Shown here: positions 26,060 to 33,988 of the stretch, piece by piece
Layout: the number at the start of each line of letters is the position of its first letter
Numbering within the stretch: position 1 is the first letter of the stretch
Assembly (NCBI GenBank): GCA_003151595.1
Contig: PLXW01000088.1
Location: 1 to 64,000 of the forward strand
Origin: Myxococcales bacterium
Lineage (GTDB): Bacteria > Myxococcota > Polyangia > Polyangiales > Polyangiaceae
Direction of reading: 5' to 3'
DNA: 64,000 bases
Notes under the pieces: generated by a model
What the model saw: only the letters and a program-made list of their open reading frames with translations
Databases searched by the model: none
Told to the model about the DNA's origin: nothing
Translations under genes and position numbers: made by a program

Positions 26060-27340
26060 CTAGAAGTTGAGGAGAGCCCGGAGGTCGGCGGTCGAGCCTG
26101 CAGGGCATGCTGCGGCGCTCCCCGGCTGGCTGCCAGATGCACACCCGAGGTACGTCGAGATGCCGAGCGACGTCTCCCAGGATCGAAGCATGGCGAAGTG
26201 ATTCACGACCGTCGGCGTCACCGTGCCCGCCTTGATGTAAGGCGAGATGAAGACGTTCGGCGTCGCGCCACCGACGTCAGCGGTGTTCTGTTCGTCCCAG
26301 ATGAGGAACACCGCGACGTCTCCACGGAGGTAGGCCTTCGACGCGAACACGAGCGGCAAGTACGTATAGAGCCAGTTGTCGGCCTGAGTGATCGTGCCGT
26401 CGTGCATGTCGTTCAGCAGATTCGGCGTGAAGAACGTGAACTGCGGCAGCGTGTCGTTCGCGAGATCCTGTGTGAAGCCGTTGTTTGGAGTGCCGCACGA
26501 TTTCATCGTCGTCGACGTCGAGCACGTGAGCCCCGTGATCGGCAGGTCATTGGAAGTGCAACTCGAGCCGCCCGTGAGGTTCGTATAGAAGACCGGAGGA
26601 TTGTGCTTGGCGGCGTATTCGCCCGAGGAGGGCGTGCTCGTGTCGCACGCGCTCGGCATGTCCTCCTGGTAGGCCTTCCACGATGTCACCTGGTCGAAGA
26701 TGGACGTCGTGGAGAGCGTTCCTTGCGACGTGCTCGTCAAGTCTGCGGTGATGCACCCCGTGCCGGTCTGGTCGAGGCCCGTGTTGCAATTCGAGCCGGA
26801 GGTGAGCGCGAGGTAGTGTGGCAATGAAACCAGGTTGTCGCTACCGAAGCAGTTGTCGTCGTAGGCCGTAGCCACACCGCATTGGGTCGCGAGCGAGTTG
26901 ATGTACGGAGCCTTGGCTGCGGAGCCGTTCACCGAGCCATAGTTTTCATTTTCCAACAGGAAGACGACGAGGTTCTTCAGCGTCGCCGGCGGCGTCCTTG
27001 CGGTCGCGGACGAATTGCAGATCGTTCCCGCAGGGAACGGTCCGCCGCTGCCGCCATCGGGTCCACCGCTGCTGCTTCCGCTACCGCTGCCGCTTCCACT
27101 GCTACTTCCACTGCTGCTGCCGCTGCTGCTTCCACTGCTGCTGCCGCTGCTGCTCCCACTGCTGCTGCCGCTGCTGCTGCCGCTGCTGCTCCCACTGCTG
27201 CTGCTGCTACTGCCGCTGCCGCTGCTGCCGCTCCCGCTTCCGCCGTCGGAGTCGCTCGTGGAGGAGCTGTTGCTGCTCGAGCTGCACGCAATGGTCACGA
27301 GAGCGAGGGCGGAGAGCGAGGCGAGCGAGCGGAGCTTCAT
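26060..27340 (-). CDS. secreted phosphoesterase-family (PF04185-like) lipoprotein
   Basis: 426 residues from the ATG at 27340, preceded by AAAGGA. The signal ends TIAC, giving a lipidated Cys near residue 19. A Gly/Ser linker covers about residues 20-100. The catalytic region begins with LKNLVVFLLENENYGSV, whose E-N pair near the start is typical of the phospholipase C/acid phosphatase family, and continues with SLPHYLALTSG, FFTPNLLNDMHDG, FLIWDEQN and VVNHFAMLRSWE. It should hydrolyse phosphate esters outside the cytoplasm. It is the first gene of a pair with the cytochrome gene and mirrors the linker design of the PLD-like gene. Confidence 0.87.
   Translation of the reverse strand: MKLRSLASLSALALVTIACSSSSNSSSTSDSDGGSGSGSSGSGSSSSSSGSSSGSSSGSSSGSSSGSSSGSSSGSSSGSSSGSGSGSGSSSGGPDGGSGGPFPAGTICNSSATARTPPATLKNLVVFLLENENYGSVNGSAAKAPYINSLATQCGVATAYDDNCFGSDNLVSLPHYLALTSGSNCNTGLDQTGTGCITADLTSTSQGTLSTTSIFDQVTSWKAYQEDMPSACDTSTPSSGEYAAKHNPPVFYTNLTGGSSCTSNDLPITGLTCSTSTTMKSCGTPNNGFTQDLANDTLPQFTFFTPNLLNDMHDGTITQADNWLYTYLPLVFASKAYLRGDVAVFLIWDEQNTADVGGATPNVFISPYIKAGTVTPTVVNHFAMLRSWETSLGISTYLGCASGSQPGSAAACPAGSTADLRALLNF
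27105..27176 (-). repeat. 24-base tandem repeat (three copies) in the phosphoesterase linker
   Basis: Three consecutive 24-base units starting CTTCCACTG or CTCCCACTG lie at 27105, 27129 and 27153, with one base different in the third, followed by a shuffled copy. They encode a repeating Ser-Ser-Ser-Gly pattern. Unit length is divisible by three, so copy-number changes would lengthen or shorten the linker in frame. Confidence 0.75.
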
Positions 27341-27521
27341 GTGGCGTCCTTTTCCGGGTGGGCGAGTCGCCATGTTTCCTACGGCGTGTCCGCCGACATG
27401 GGTAGTCCAAATCGAGGAAGAAGCGCCAAGAGGGCAAAGACGTCCGTGCACAGCGTCTTTGTTCAGGAGAACCGAAGATGTCTCCGAGGAGACACCTCCC
27501 TCTCACGCTCCGACACACACG

Positions 27522-28016
27522 CTACGTTCGCTCCAAGATCAGACACGTCGTCGTCGCGTGAGCGAGCAGGCGCCCTTCGGAATTCGTGAGCCGCCCCTCC
27601 GCAGTGGCCATCCTCGCGCCGCGATGGACCACGCGGCCTTCGGCGACGATGGGTCCGGTCTTGACGGTGATTGCGCGCGTGAGGTGGACCACGACGTCAG
27701 CTGTGACGTACCCCGTCTTCTCGCCGAGGGTCGTCATCACCGACGCGCCCATCGCCGAGTCGAGAAGTGTGCAAGCGACACCGCCGTGAACGCCGTTCAT
27801 TGGGTTGTAGTGCCATTCACAAGGGATCAACTGGAACCGCGCCAGCCCGTCCTCCACCGCGATCAAGTCGAAGCAGAGCGTCGCCTGGATCGGCGCGGGT
27901 GGGATCGTTCCGTCGATGATCCCCTTCAGGAAGGCGAGTCCTGTGCGCCCGGCAGCGGCTCCGGCGGTCGCATTCGGATCTTCCCATTTCACGCTTCTCG
28001 TTCGTTCGGTGCTCAT
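27522..28016 (-). CDS. PaaI-type hotdog-fold thioesterase
   Basis: 164 residues from the ATG at 28016 (a longer frame to 28043 would cross into the operator region). The hotdog signature is clear: an N-terminal strand region, HYNPMNGVHGGVACTLLDSA (the HGG turn and the long central helix with the Asp), then GYVTADVVVHLTRAITVKTG. The family hydrolyses acyl-CoA thioesters, often aromatic ones. It is divergent from the HxlR regulator with 86 bases between starts, and a perfect palindrome lies between them, so repression by HxlR is likely. Confidence 0.87.
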   Translation of the reverse strand: MSTERTRSVKWEDPNATAGAAAGRTGLAFLKGIIDGTIPPAPIQATLCFDLIAVEDGLARFQLIPCEWHYNPMNGVHGGVACTLLDSAMGASVMTTLGEKTGYVTADVVVHLTRAITVKTGPIVAEGRVVHRGARMATAEGRLTNSEGRLLAHATTTCLILERT

Positions 28017-28051
28017 TCTGATCACTCTGAGCCGGACGGCCACTACGCGGA

Positions 28052-28068
28052 GGTACGGAATCCGTACC
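28052..28068. promoter_or_regulatory. perfect inverted repeat, candidate HxlR operator (site 1)
   Basis: GGTACGGA and TCCGTACC are exact complements around a single central A. The 17-base site lies between the divergent thioesterase (start 28016) and HxlR regulator (start 28103) genes. A near copy occurs at 28789. GTAC-centred symmetry is common for HxlR-type dimers. Confidence 0.65.
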
Positions 28069-28102
28069 GCTACGCGGTCAGCCCATCGACTACGCTCAGG
28101 CG

Positions 28103-28783
28103 ATGAAGAGCTACGGTCAGTTCTGCTCGTTCGCGCGCGCGCTCGATCTCCTGGGCGAGCGCTGGACGTTCCTCGTCGTGCGCGAGCTTCTGAGCGGAGC
28201 CACCCGCTTCAACGACTTGCGGCGCGGCATCCCGCGCATCTCGCGCACGATGCTCTCGGCGCGTTTGCGCGAGCTGACCGACGCGGGCGTGATCACGCGG
28301 CACGCAGGAGGAGACGGACCTGTCTACGCGCTGACCGAAGCCGGGCACGAGCTCGCCGGCGCGGTACGCGAGCTAGGGACGTGGGGACAGCGGTGGCTTC
28401 CGCGAACGCTCCCGCGAGAAGAGCTCGATCGCGAGACTCTCCTCTGGGACGTCCAGCGTCGCATTCGCAAAGACGAGCTTCCTGCCACTCCCATCGTCGC
28501 GAGGTTCGAGCTCACCGACGTCCGCGGGCGCGACGGCGTTCGCTTCCTCTTGCTTCGCCGCAGCGAGGCCTCGCTCTGCAGTGAGAACCCCGGCTTCCCG
28601 GAGGAGCTGACGGTTCGCGCGTCGGTGCGCACGCTCACGGCGTGGTGGCGCGGCGATCTTTCGCTCGCAGACGCGCGCTCGGCGGGAATGGTGGTCACCG
28701 GGCGACGCGAATGGGTACGCGCGTTCCCATCCTGGTTCGAGCGCTATCTCTTCGCCGGCGTGGCGCCGGCCGCCGCGCCTTGA
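28103..28783 (+). CDS. HxlR-family transcriptional regulator with C-terminal extension
   Basis: 226 residues. The N-terminal winged helix is diagnostic: CSFARALDLLGERWTFLVVR, RFNDLRRGIPRISRTMLSAR, LRELTDAGVITR. A C-terminal domain (about 115-226) resembles the SCP2-like extension found on longer HxlR regulators, which may bind a hydrophobic ligand. The HxlR motif cysteine (Cys8) is present, and in some relatives it senses electrophiles or oxidants. Two matching palindromes, one upstream of it and one upstream of the EthD-like gene, suggest it controls itself, the thioesterase and the downstream gene. Confidence 0.9.
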   Translation: MKSYGQFCSFARALDLLGERWTFLVVRELLSGATRFNDLRRGIPRISRTMLSARLRELTDAGVITRHAGGDGPVYALTEAGHELAGAVRELGTWGQRWLPRTLPREELDRETLLWDVQRRIRKDELPATPIVARFELTDVRGRDGVRFLLLRRSEASLCSENPGFPEELTVRASVRTLTAWWRGDLSLADARSAGMVVTGRREWVRAFPSWFERYLFAGVAPAAAP

Positions 28784-28788
28784 GGAGC

Positions 28789-28805
28789 AGTCCGGATTCC
28801 GTACC
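28789..28805. promoter_or_regulatory. imperfect copy of the HxlR palindrome (site 2)
   Basis: AGTCCGGA-T-TCCGTACC has the complete right arm of site 1 and 6 of 8 bases of the left arm, with the same one-base spacer. It lies just after the HxlR stop and 67 bases before the EthD-like start at 28873. The right arm match extends two bases further (TCCGTACCGC in both). Confidence 0.55.
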
Positions 28806-28872
28806 GCCGCATGAAGTCTCGCAGAGCTAGGTTCCGCGGCGTCGCTCGAGGATGAGCGCGAAGGAGAATCCA

Positions 28873-29190
28873 ATGAACGCCCACCTGCTCGTGATGTATC
28901 CGGTTCCCAAAGACACCAAGGCCTTCGACCGCGCGTACCGCGAAGAGCACCTCCCCTACGCGGGGCCGCGATTGAAGGGCGCCACCGGCGTGGTGAGCAA
29001 GCGAGTGGCCTCCGCCGGCGACCGTTCGCCCTATCACGCGATCTCGGACGTGACGTTCCCGTCGCTCGACGCGCTCCAGGCGTGCGCCGCTTCCAAGGAA
29101 GGAAAAGAAGCGCTCGCGCATGCCGCCTCCATCTCGACGGGCGGAGCGCCGGTGATCCTGGTGCTCACGGACGATCTGGCGACGAGCTAG
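28873..29190 (+). CDS. EthD-family small protein
   Basis: 105 residues from the ATG at 28873, preceded by AAGGAG. The N-terminus MNAHLLVMYPVPKDTKAFDR and YREEHLPYAGPRLKG match the EthD dimeric ferredoxin-like fold, named from an ethyl-tert-butyl-ether degradation gene; most members have no known reaction. It follows the HxlR gene with the second operator between them, so it is a probable member of the same regulon as the PaaI thioesterase. Together they suggest breakdown of an organic acid or a response to a reactive compound. Confidence 0.83.
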   Translation: MNAHLLVMYPVPKDTKAFDRAYREEHLPYAGPRLKGATGVVSKRVASAGDRSPYHAISDVTFPSLDALQACAASKEGKEALAHAASISTGGAPVILVLTDDLATS

Positions 29191-29326
29191 CACGCGCTCG
29201 CAAGGGACGCCCGCGGCCGCTGAGGTCGCGTGGCGTCCTCGTCTTTCCGAGCACTCGGGACGCCGCAAAGAAGGTGGTGCACCTCTGCGAAGCAGAGCGT
29301 CGATCTTCGCGTATGCTCGGCGACCG

Positions 29327-29875
29327 ATGGCAACCAAGAAGACCGCGAAGAAGACGAAGACGCCCGCGAAGAAGGCTCGTGTCGCGAAGAAGCCGGCCGC
29401 GAAGAGGCCCGCCGCGAAGAAGGCCACGGCAAAGAAGCCCGCCCCGAGGAAGCCCGCCCCGAAGAAACGCCCTGCGAAGGCGCTCGTTTCGAAGAAGACT
29501 GCGGCGAAGAAGCCTGCCGCGAAGAAGCCCGCCGCGAAGCCGGCGGTTCGCAGGCGCGACGGTGCGGGTCACCTCGATCCGACGTACGCAGCGACGCTCC
29601 GTGCGAAGAGTCGCGAAGGTCGCGTAAGCGATCGCGACGATGCGTTCATCGGTCGCAAAGGGCGTTCGAACGACGCGCTCGCGGAGGAGCTCGGCGAAGC
29701 GTGGGTCGCGACGGCGACGAGCGGCGAGGACGAGAACGAAGAGGTCTTCAATCAGGACGTCCCCGAGGACTCCGGCGGCCCCTTCGTGAAGACCACCGCC
29801 GGCCAGGAGTTCGCGTATGGAACCGACGCCTCGAACCCGAAGCGTGCGAAGCGCGAGCCGTTCCCGAGGACGTGA
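29327..29875 (+). CDS. histone H1-like basic protein with acidic C-terminal part
   Basis: 182 residues. Residues 1-75 are almost only Lys, Ala and Pro in AKK/PAKK-type repeats, like eukaryotic H1 tails and bacterial histone-like proteins, which bind DNA without sequence preference. The second half is different: HLDPTYAATLRAKSREGR, GRKGRSNDALAEELGEAWV, then an acidic stretch (GEDENEEVFNQDVPED). That half looks like a conserved small domain I cannot name. It stands alone between the EthD-like gene and a convergent lipase gene. Nucleoid binding is inferred from composition. Confidence 0.75.
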   Translation: MATKKTAKKTKTPAKKARVAKKPAAKRPAAKKATAKKPAPRKPAPKKRPAKALVSKKTAAKKPAAKKPAAKPAVRRRDGAGHLDPTYAATLRAKSREGRVSDRDDAFIGRKGRSNDALAEELGEAWVATATSGEDENEEVFNQDVPEDSGGPFVKTTAGQEFAYGTDASNPKRAKREPFPRT

Positions 29876-29934
29876 CCGTCGGCCGTCGGGCCACGCGCGA
29901 CTCACGCCCGCGTAGCCCGACGCCGTCCCGCGGT

Positions 29935-30765
29935 TCAGCGCGGAGCGGTTCGCGTGGTGATCCACTCGGTGATGTCCGCCAGCACCCGGTCCTTGCCCAC
30001 GTCGTTGAGCAGGTCGTGGTAGTGGCCTTCGTAGAGCTTCAACGTCTTGTCGGTCGATCCCGTCTTGTCGTAGAAGCGCTGGCTTCCGTGGGGTCTGGTC
30101 GCGCGGTCTGCGGTGCCGTGAAGAATGAGCACCGGGAGGGTGATTCGCGGGAACTCTCTCCGGAGGCGCTCGTCGGCGCGAACCAGCTCGGCGACCGTCT
30201 GAGACGGGTACGCCAGGTGCGGGATGAGCGGGTCACTCTTCATCCGTGCGACGAACGCCGGATCACGCGAGAAATCCTCGTCCTTCAGGTCGAGGACGTG
30301 CGCGTGCGGCGCCAGGTGACTGATGCCCTTGAGGATCGAGAGCGCGAAGTCGGGCGCGGGCACTTCGTGCGCGAAGCTCTCGCAGATCAGACCCGACACG
30401 TCCTTCGGATGCTCGAGCGCATAGATGCATCCGATGACGCCCCCCGCGCTGTGACCGAGCACGAACGTGGGGAGGCCCGCGTCGCGCGATTTGGCGATGG
30501 TGACCAGCTGGTCGACGTCGCTCACGTAATCGGAGAACTTGTCGACGTAGAGCCGCTCCCCTTCCGATCTGCCATGTCCGCGCAGGTCGAGAGCGGAAAC
30601 TGCGAATCCGCGTTGCGCGAGCTGCGTTGCCGACCACTCATAGAGCCCGCTGTGCGACTTGAGCCCGTGCACCAGCACGACGACGCCCCGAGCCTTCCCC
30701 TCCGGACGCCAGGATCGCGTGAAGATCTTGAGCCCACCGGTCCCTTCGAACATCTCTTCGTTCAT
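29935..30765 (-). CDS. alpha/beta hydrolase, lysophospholipase/monoacylglycerol-lipase type
   Basis: 276 residues from the ATG at 30765, preceded by GGAGGAAC. The family signatures are in order: VVVLVHGLKSHSG, LDLRGHGRSEGER, the nucleophile elbow GHSAGG, the acid in ILHGTADRATRP and the His in YEGHYHDLLND. This matches monoacylglycerol lipase-like enzymes that cleave glycerides or lysophospholipids. There is no signal peptide, so it is probably cytoplasmic. The 179 bases upstream, to the speD stop, show no gene. Confidence 0.9.
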   Translation of the reverse strand: MNEEMFEGTGGLKIFTRSWRPEGKARGVVVLVHGLKSHSGLYEWSATQLAQRGFAVSALDLRGHGRSEGERLYVDKFSDYVSDVDQLVTIAKSRDAGLPTFVLGHSAGGVIGCIYALEHPKDVSGLICESFAHEVPAPDFALSILKGISHLAPHAHVLDLKDEDFSRDPAFVARMKSDPLIPHLAYPSQTVAELVRADERLRREFPRITLPVLILHGTADRATRPHGSQRFYDKTGSTDKTLKLYEGHYHDLLNDVGKDRVLADITEWITTRTAPR

Positions 30766-30944
30766 GTTCGTTCCTCCTCGTGGCGTTGGTGCGCCGCTGC
30801 GCATTCAGCGCCCGGGGCCGGGAGCCATCAAGGTTTTTCGAAACCTCATGGGCGCAACTGTGGACGCGCAGCGCCACCGTGATGGAGTGGGCACTCACAG
30901 CGAAGAGCTGTGACCTGGCGAAGCTCCTCGGAAACTACGGGACG

Positions 30945-31412
30945 CTAGGCAGACCGCTTCACCCAGCCGCGCAGCGCGTCGCGCCCGCTTCGCTTGGTGG
31001 GGCGGCGCGTGGTGGCCTTCGATTCGAGCTCATATTCGAGGGCGAACGAGATGTCAGTGACCTGGATGTCGTACGCGCCGAGCGCGCCACCGATGTGCTG
31101 TTCCACGACCGCCTGGTCGAAGTCGCGGCACGAGTAGACGTCCATCACGAAGTACGGACGGAGCGGCCAGGTGTGGATCGAGCAATGCGAGGTCGAAAGG
31201 ACGCAGACACCTGTGACGCCCCCCTCGTCCTCGAACGGCTCGACGCCGAGCTTCGCGATCTCGGTTTCGACCTCGTACATGTGAGGCTTGTCGAGGATGC
31301 GCATGCCGAGGAGATCGATCAGCGATCGAAGCATCGCCTCCACGACCTTCGCGTCTCCGAGCAGAGCCGGAGCGCCACGACCAAGAATCTTCACATGACG
31401 ACCGTGCGACAT
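30945..31412 (-). CDS. speD: S-adenosylmethionine decarboxylase proenzyme, prokaryotic type
   Basis: 155 residues from the ATG at 31412. The pyruvoyl-enzyme core is complete: Ser75 in STSHCSIHTW (the self-cleavage serine), His80 and Cys95 (DVYSC), with spacings of 5 and 15 residues as in the Thermotoga enzyme. It would make decarboxylated SAM, the aminopropyl donor for spermidine. No spermidine synthase gene lies nearby, so the aminopropyltransferase must be elsewhere. The ribosome site AGGAGG lies within a possible hairpin. Confidence 0.88.
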   Translation of the reverse strand: MSHGRHVKILGRGAPALLGDAKVVEAMLRSLIDLLGMRILDKPHMYEVETEIAKLGVEPFEDEGGVTGVCVLSTSHCSIHTWPLRPYFVMDVYSCRDFDQAVVEQHIGGALGAYDIQVTDISFALEYELESKATTRRPTKRSGRDALRGWVKRSA

Positions 31413-31421
31413 CGAAGGGGT

Positions 31422-31439
31422 CCTCCTCAGAAAAGGAGG
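31422..31439 (-). promoter_or_regulatory. hairpin that would mask the speD ribosome-binding site
   Basis: On the minus strand CCTCCT pairs perfectly with AGGAGG around a six-base loop (TTTCTG). AGGAGG is the only good ribosome-binding site for speD, nine bases before its ATG. Pairing would hide it, so translation could be controlled by RNA folding. The stem is only six pairs; function is inferred. Confidence 0.4.
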
Positions 31440-31588
31440 GACCGGACTACGGCCGCTGTCGCGTTCACGCAAGCAAAACTCCACGCGACCGTCACATGGG
31501 CTCTGCGACAAACTGATCAATGCGTGAACTCGACTGAACGTCAGGTGACGTCTGCGTCACAATGAGCGCGACGCGAGGCCGAGCGTCC

Positions 31589-33223
31589 CTAGCCGCCCGC
31601 ACGCCAACTGGCCGTGGCCGTCGCCGGACTGTCGCCGGAAATGAAATGACTGATGACCGGCACGGATCCGGGTTCGACGAGCGCGCGAAGTCGCTCCTCG
31701 GCGGCACGATCATCGGTAGTCACGCGCGCGTGCTGGCGAACGTGCTCACCCCAGTCTTCGGTGATGTAAGTCTCGAGCCAGCGCGAAGGCATACCCGGGT
31801 CGCGGTAGAAGGCCCACTCGATGGCGCCGTCGCGCCGGCGGCGACGCTCTAGCGCGCGGAGCGCGTGCGCGAACTTCACGGTGTGCTCGTTGGGGACGCG
31901 GTACTCGATGAGAACGAGGACGGGACCGTCGTCGTCCTGAGGCTGACAGAGCAGCTTCGGCTTGGGCCAGTGAAGAGACGGCGTGAAGTCCCCCTCGGTC
32001 GCCTCGAGCGGGAAGCGGAAGCGCGCGAGCAACAGCGCGACCAGAGTCACGGCTCCCGCGAGGAGAGCCGTCCGCGATCCCGTGCGCGACGCGAGCCCAC
32101 CCCACGTGAGGCTCCCGGCGGCGAGCGCGCCCTGAAAGACCACGAGGTAGACCGCGAGCACGCGCGTCCGCACCCACGAGGCGGTCGCCATCTGCGCTGC
32201 GACGTTCAGGCTGCTGAGCATCGACATCCAACCTGCCCCTGCAACGAGCATCGCCCCGGCGGTAGGAACGAGCGTTCGCGAGAAGTAGAGCGCGACCAGC
32301 GCAGCGGCGAAGACGAACGCCGCCATCGACAGCAGCGGATCGGGAGCGATCTTCTCGCGCATCGCGGGAAGAGCCCACGCCGCGAGGAGCGCGCCGATCC
32401 CCATGCAACCGAGGAGGACGCCAAACTCGGCAGACGACAATCCGAGATCGACGCGCGCATAGATCGGCAAGAGCGCCGTGAGGCAGCTCGCAGGAGCGAC
32501 GACGCATGCGCATCGAACGAGCGCCGAGACGAGCGCCGGCGAGTGACGGACGTAGCGCATCCCCGCGAACATGCCGCCCAGCCAGCGCTCGGTGGGCATG
32601 GTCGAGACGCGCGCCGCGCGTGGTGTCGCCACGAGCACCACCGCGACCCAGAGGAACGTGGCGGCGTTGATGGCGAACGTCGCCGCCGGCCCCGCGGCCC
32701 CGACCACGAGACCGCCCAGTGCGGGGCCGAGCGCGCGCGCGAGGTTCACGGAGATGCCGCCGAGCGTGACCGCCGCAGCGAGCAGTCGGCGAGGCACCGA
32801 CTCCGACGTTAGCGCTTGCCAGATCGGCTCGTCGACGGCGCTTCCCAGGCCCATCGCGAAGGCGAGCGTCACGAGCAACGTCGGGCTCATCCAGCCGGCG
32901 ACCGTGAGGATCGCCATCAGCGCCGTGAAGAAGAAGAGCCAAAGCTGGGTGCCGATCGCGAGCCGACGGCGATCGACGATGTCGGCCAGCGTTCCCGCGG
33001 GGAGCGCGAGCAGGAGCATCGCGACGCCGTCGGCCGCTTGCAGCATCGCCACGTGGAGCGGCGATCGACTGAGGGACGTCATCAACCACCCCTCACCGAC
33101 CTCGTGCATGAGCGCACCGAAGTTCGAAACCAGCCCGGCGACCCAGAGCGCGCGGAAACCGCGCTGCGCGAGCGGCGCCCATGCGGAGACCTTCGGGTGA
33201 GAGTCTGCCCTCACTTCACTCAT
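31589..33223 (-). CDS. MFS transporter with C-terminal soluble domain (MFS_3 type)
   Basis: 544 residues from the ATG at 33223. About ten to twelve membrane helices fill residues 20-420, with the MFS loop motif GTLADIVDRRRL between helices 2 and 3 and RTGSRTALL later. A soluble C-terminal domain (about 440-544; LVLIEYRVPNEHTVKF, WLETYITEDWGEHVRQH) resembles an ABM/dimeric-barrel fold, the arrangement of PF05977 transporters related to enterobactin exporter EntS. It probably exports a small hydrophobic compound. The frame extends upstream through histidine-kinase debris, which is excluded. Confidence 0.88.
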   Translation of the reverse strand: MSEVRADSHPKVSAWAPLAQRGFRALWVAGLVSNFGALMHEVGEGWLMTSLSRSPLHVAMLQAADGVAMLLLALPAGTLADIVDRRRLAIGTQLWLFFFTALMAILTVAGWMSPTLLVTLAFAMGLGSAVDEPIWQALTSESVPRRLLAAAVTLGGISVNLARALGPALGGLVVGAAGPAATFAINAATFLWVAVVLVATPRAARVSTMPTERWLGGMFAGMRYVRHSPALVSALVRCACVVAPASCLTALLPIYARVDLGLSSAEFGVLLGCMGIGALLAAWALPAMREKIAPDPLLSMAAFVFAAALVALYFSRTLVPTAGAMLVAGAGWMSMLSSLNVAAQMATASWVRTRVLAVYLVVFQGALAAGSLTWGGLASRTGSRTALLAGAVTLVALLLARFRFPLEATEGDFTPSLHWPKPKLLCQPQDDDGPVLVLIEYRVPNEHTVKFAHALRALERRRRRDGAIEWAFYRDPGMPSRWLETYITEDWGEHVRQHARVTTDDRAAEERLRALVEPGSVPVISHFISGDSPATATASWRAGG

Positions 33224-33259
33224 CGGGAGTGGGAGCGTACACGCGCTCGCGGACGATGT

Positions 33260-33352
33260 GCCCTGGCCGAGTCGCTGAAAGACACCGAAGAGCTTCGGGG
33301 TAAATGCCTTGTCGAAGCCCGCGCCGTTCTCGCGGATGAAATAAGTGGTCTG
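33260..33352 (-). pseudogene. fragment of a histidine kinase ATPase domain (G1 and F boxes)
   Basis: About 31 codons read YFIRENGAGFDKAF followed by KLFGVFQRLGQG on the minus strand. This is the G1 box (DNGAGF-like) and F-box region of phytochrome-type histidine kinases. Nothing before or after belongs to a kinase, so it is a remnant. It lies in the same frame as, and just upstream of, the MFS start. Confidence 0.7.
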
Positions 33353-33755
33353 CCTCGATCGTCGAGCCGAGCAGCGCGCCGTCCCCCGGCGACTCATGCA
33401 GGTGTTCTCGAATCTGATCGACAACGCGCTCAAACACACGAAGCCGCACGGCCGTGTGAGCGTCGCCGCCGACGTGCTGGCCGACGCCGTACGCTTCTCC
33501 GTGACCGATACAGCCTCGGGGATCGACTCCGGCGACCTACCGCACGTCTTCGAGCGCTTTCGCCGAGGAGCTCGTGTCGATCGACCGGGTATGGGGCTCG
33601 GGCTCTACATCGTGAGAGGGATCGTCGAGGCGCACGGAAGCCGCATCGTCGTCGAGACCAAGGTGGGCATCGGCACCACCTTCTCGTTCGTGCTCCCGGT
33701 GGCTCGCGACTCCGAAGCCGTCGGCGCAGCCGCTCGGGTGGTGTCCTCCGCCTGA
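33345..33755 (+). pseudogene. isolated histidine-kinase HATPase domain, truncated gene
   Basis: From about 33381 to 33755 the product has the N box (NLIDNALKHT), G1 box (DTASGID), F box (VFERF) and G2 box (GMGLGLYIV), ending in FSFVLPVARD. That is a nearly whole HATPase domain with no sensor, no phospho-accepting histidine helix and no plausible start or ribosome site. It abuts, head to head, the oppositely oriented kinase fragment at 33260-33352, so two kinases were cut and joined here. It could be a free ATPase domain, but truncation is more likely. The 233 bases after it hold no gene. Confidence 0.7.
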
Positions 33756-33988
33756 CCCGAAGCGTTGCCGTGCTGGTCACCGCTTCGACCAGATCGCGCG
33801 CAAGGTGCGCGTGCCATTTCGCGCACATCACGGCGAACGCTCGTCGTCTGAATCTTGCTTCGATCCGGAGCGCGATGCGACCCCATGAGTTTCCCGCCCA
33901 TGCCTTTCCTGATCGTGAGCCCGAAACTCGGCGCGACTTCGCGGGACCGAGCGATTCGTCGCCACCGTCGACCTTGACGCGAGCGCCG

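Noticed and set aside
29165..29965. 266-codon minus-strand frame over the histone-like gene
   Set aside because: It is the reverse of Lys/Ala repeats and gives Leu/Arg repeats (for example GRLLRRSLL) with no plausible fold or ribosome site.
31545..31560. Inverted repeat GTGACG-TCTG-CGTCAC between speD and the MFS gene
   Set aside because: Only six pairs, more than 130 bases from the speD start, no second copy seen and no regulator adjacent.
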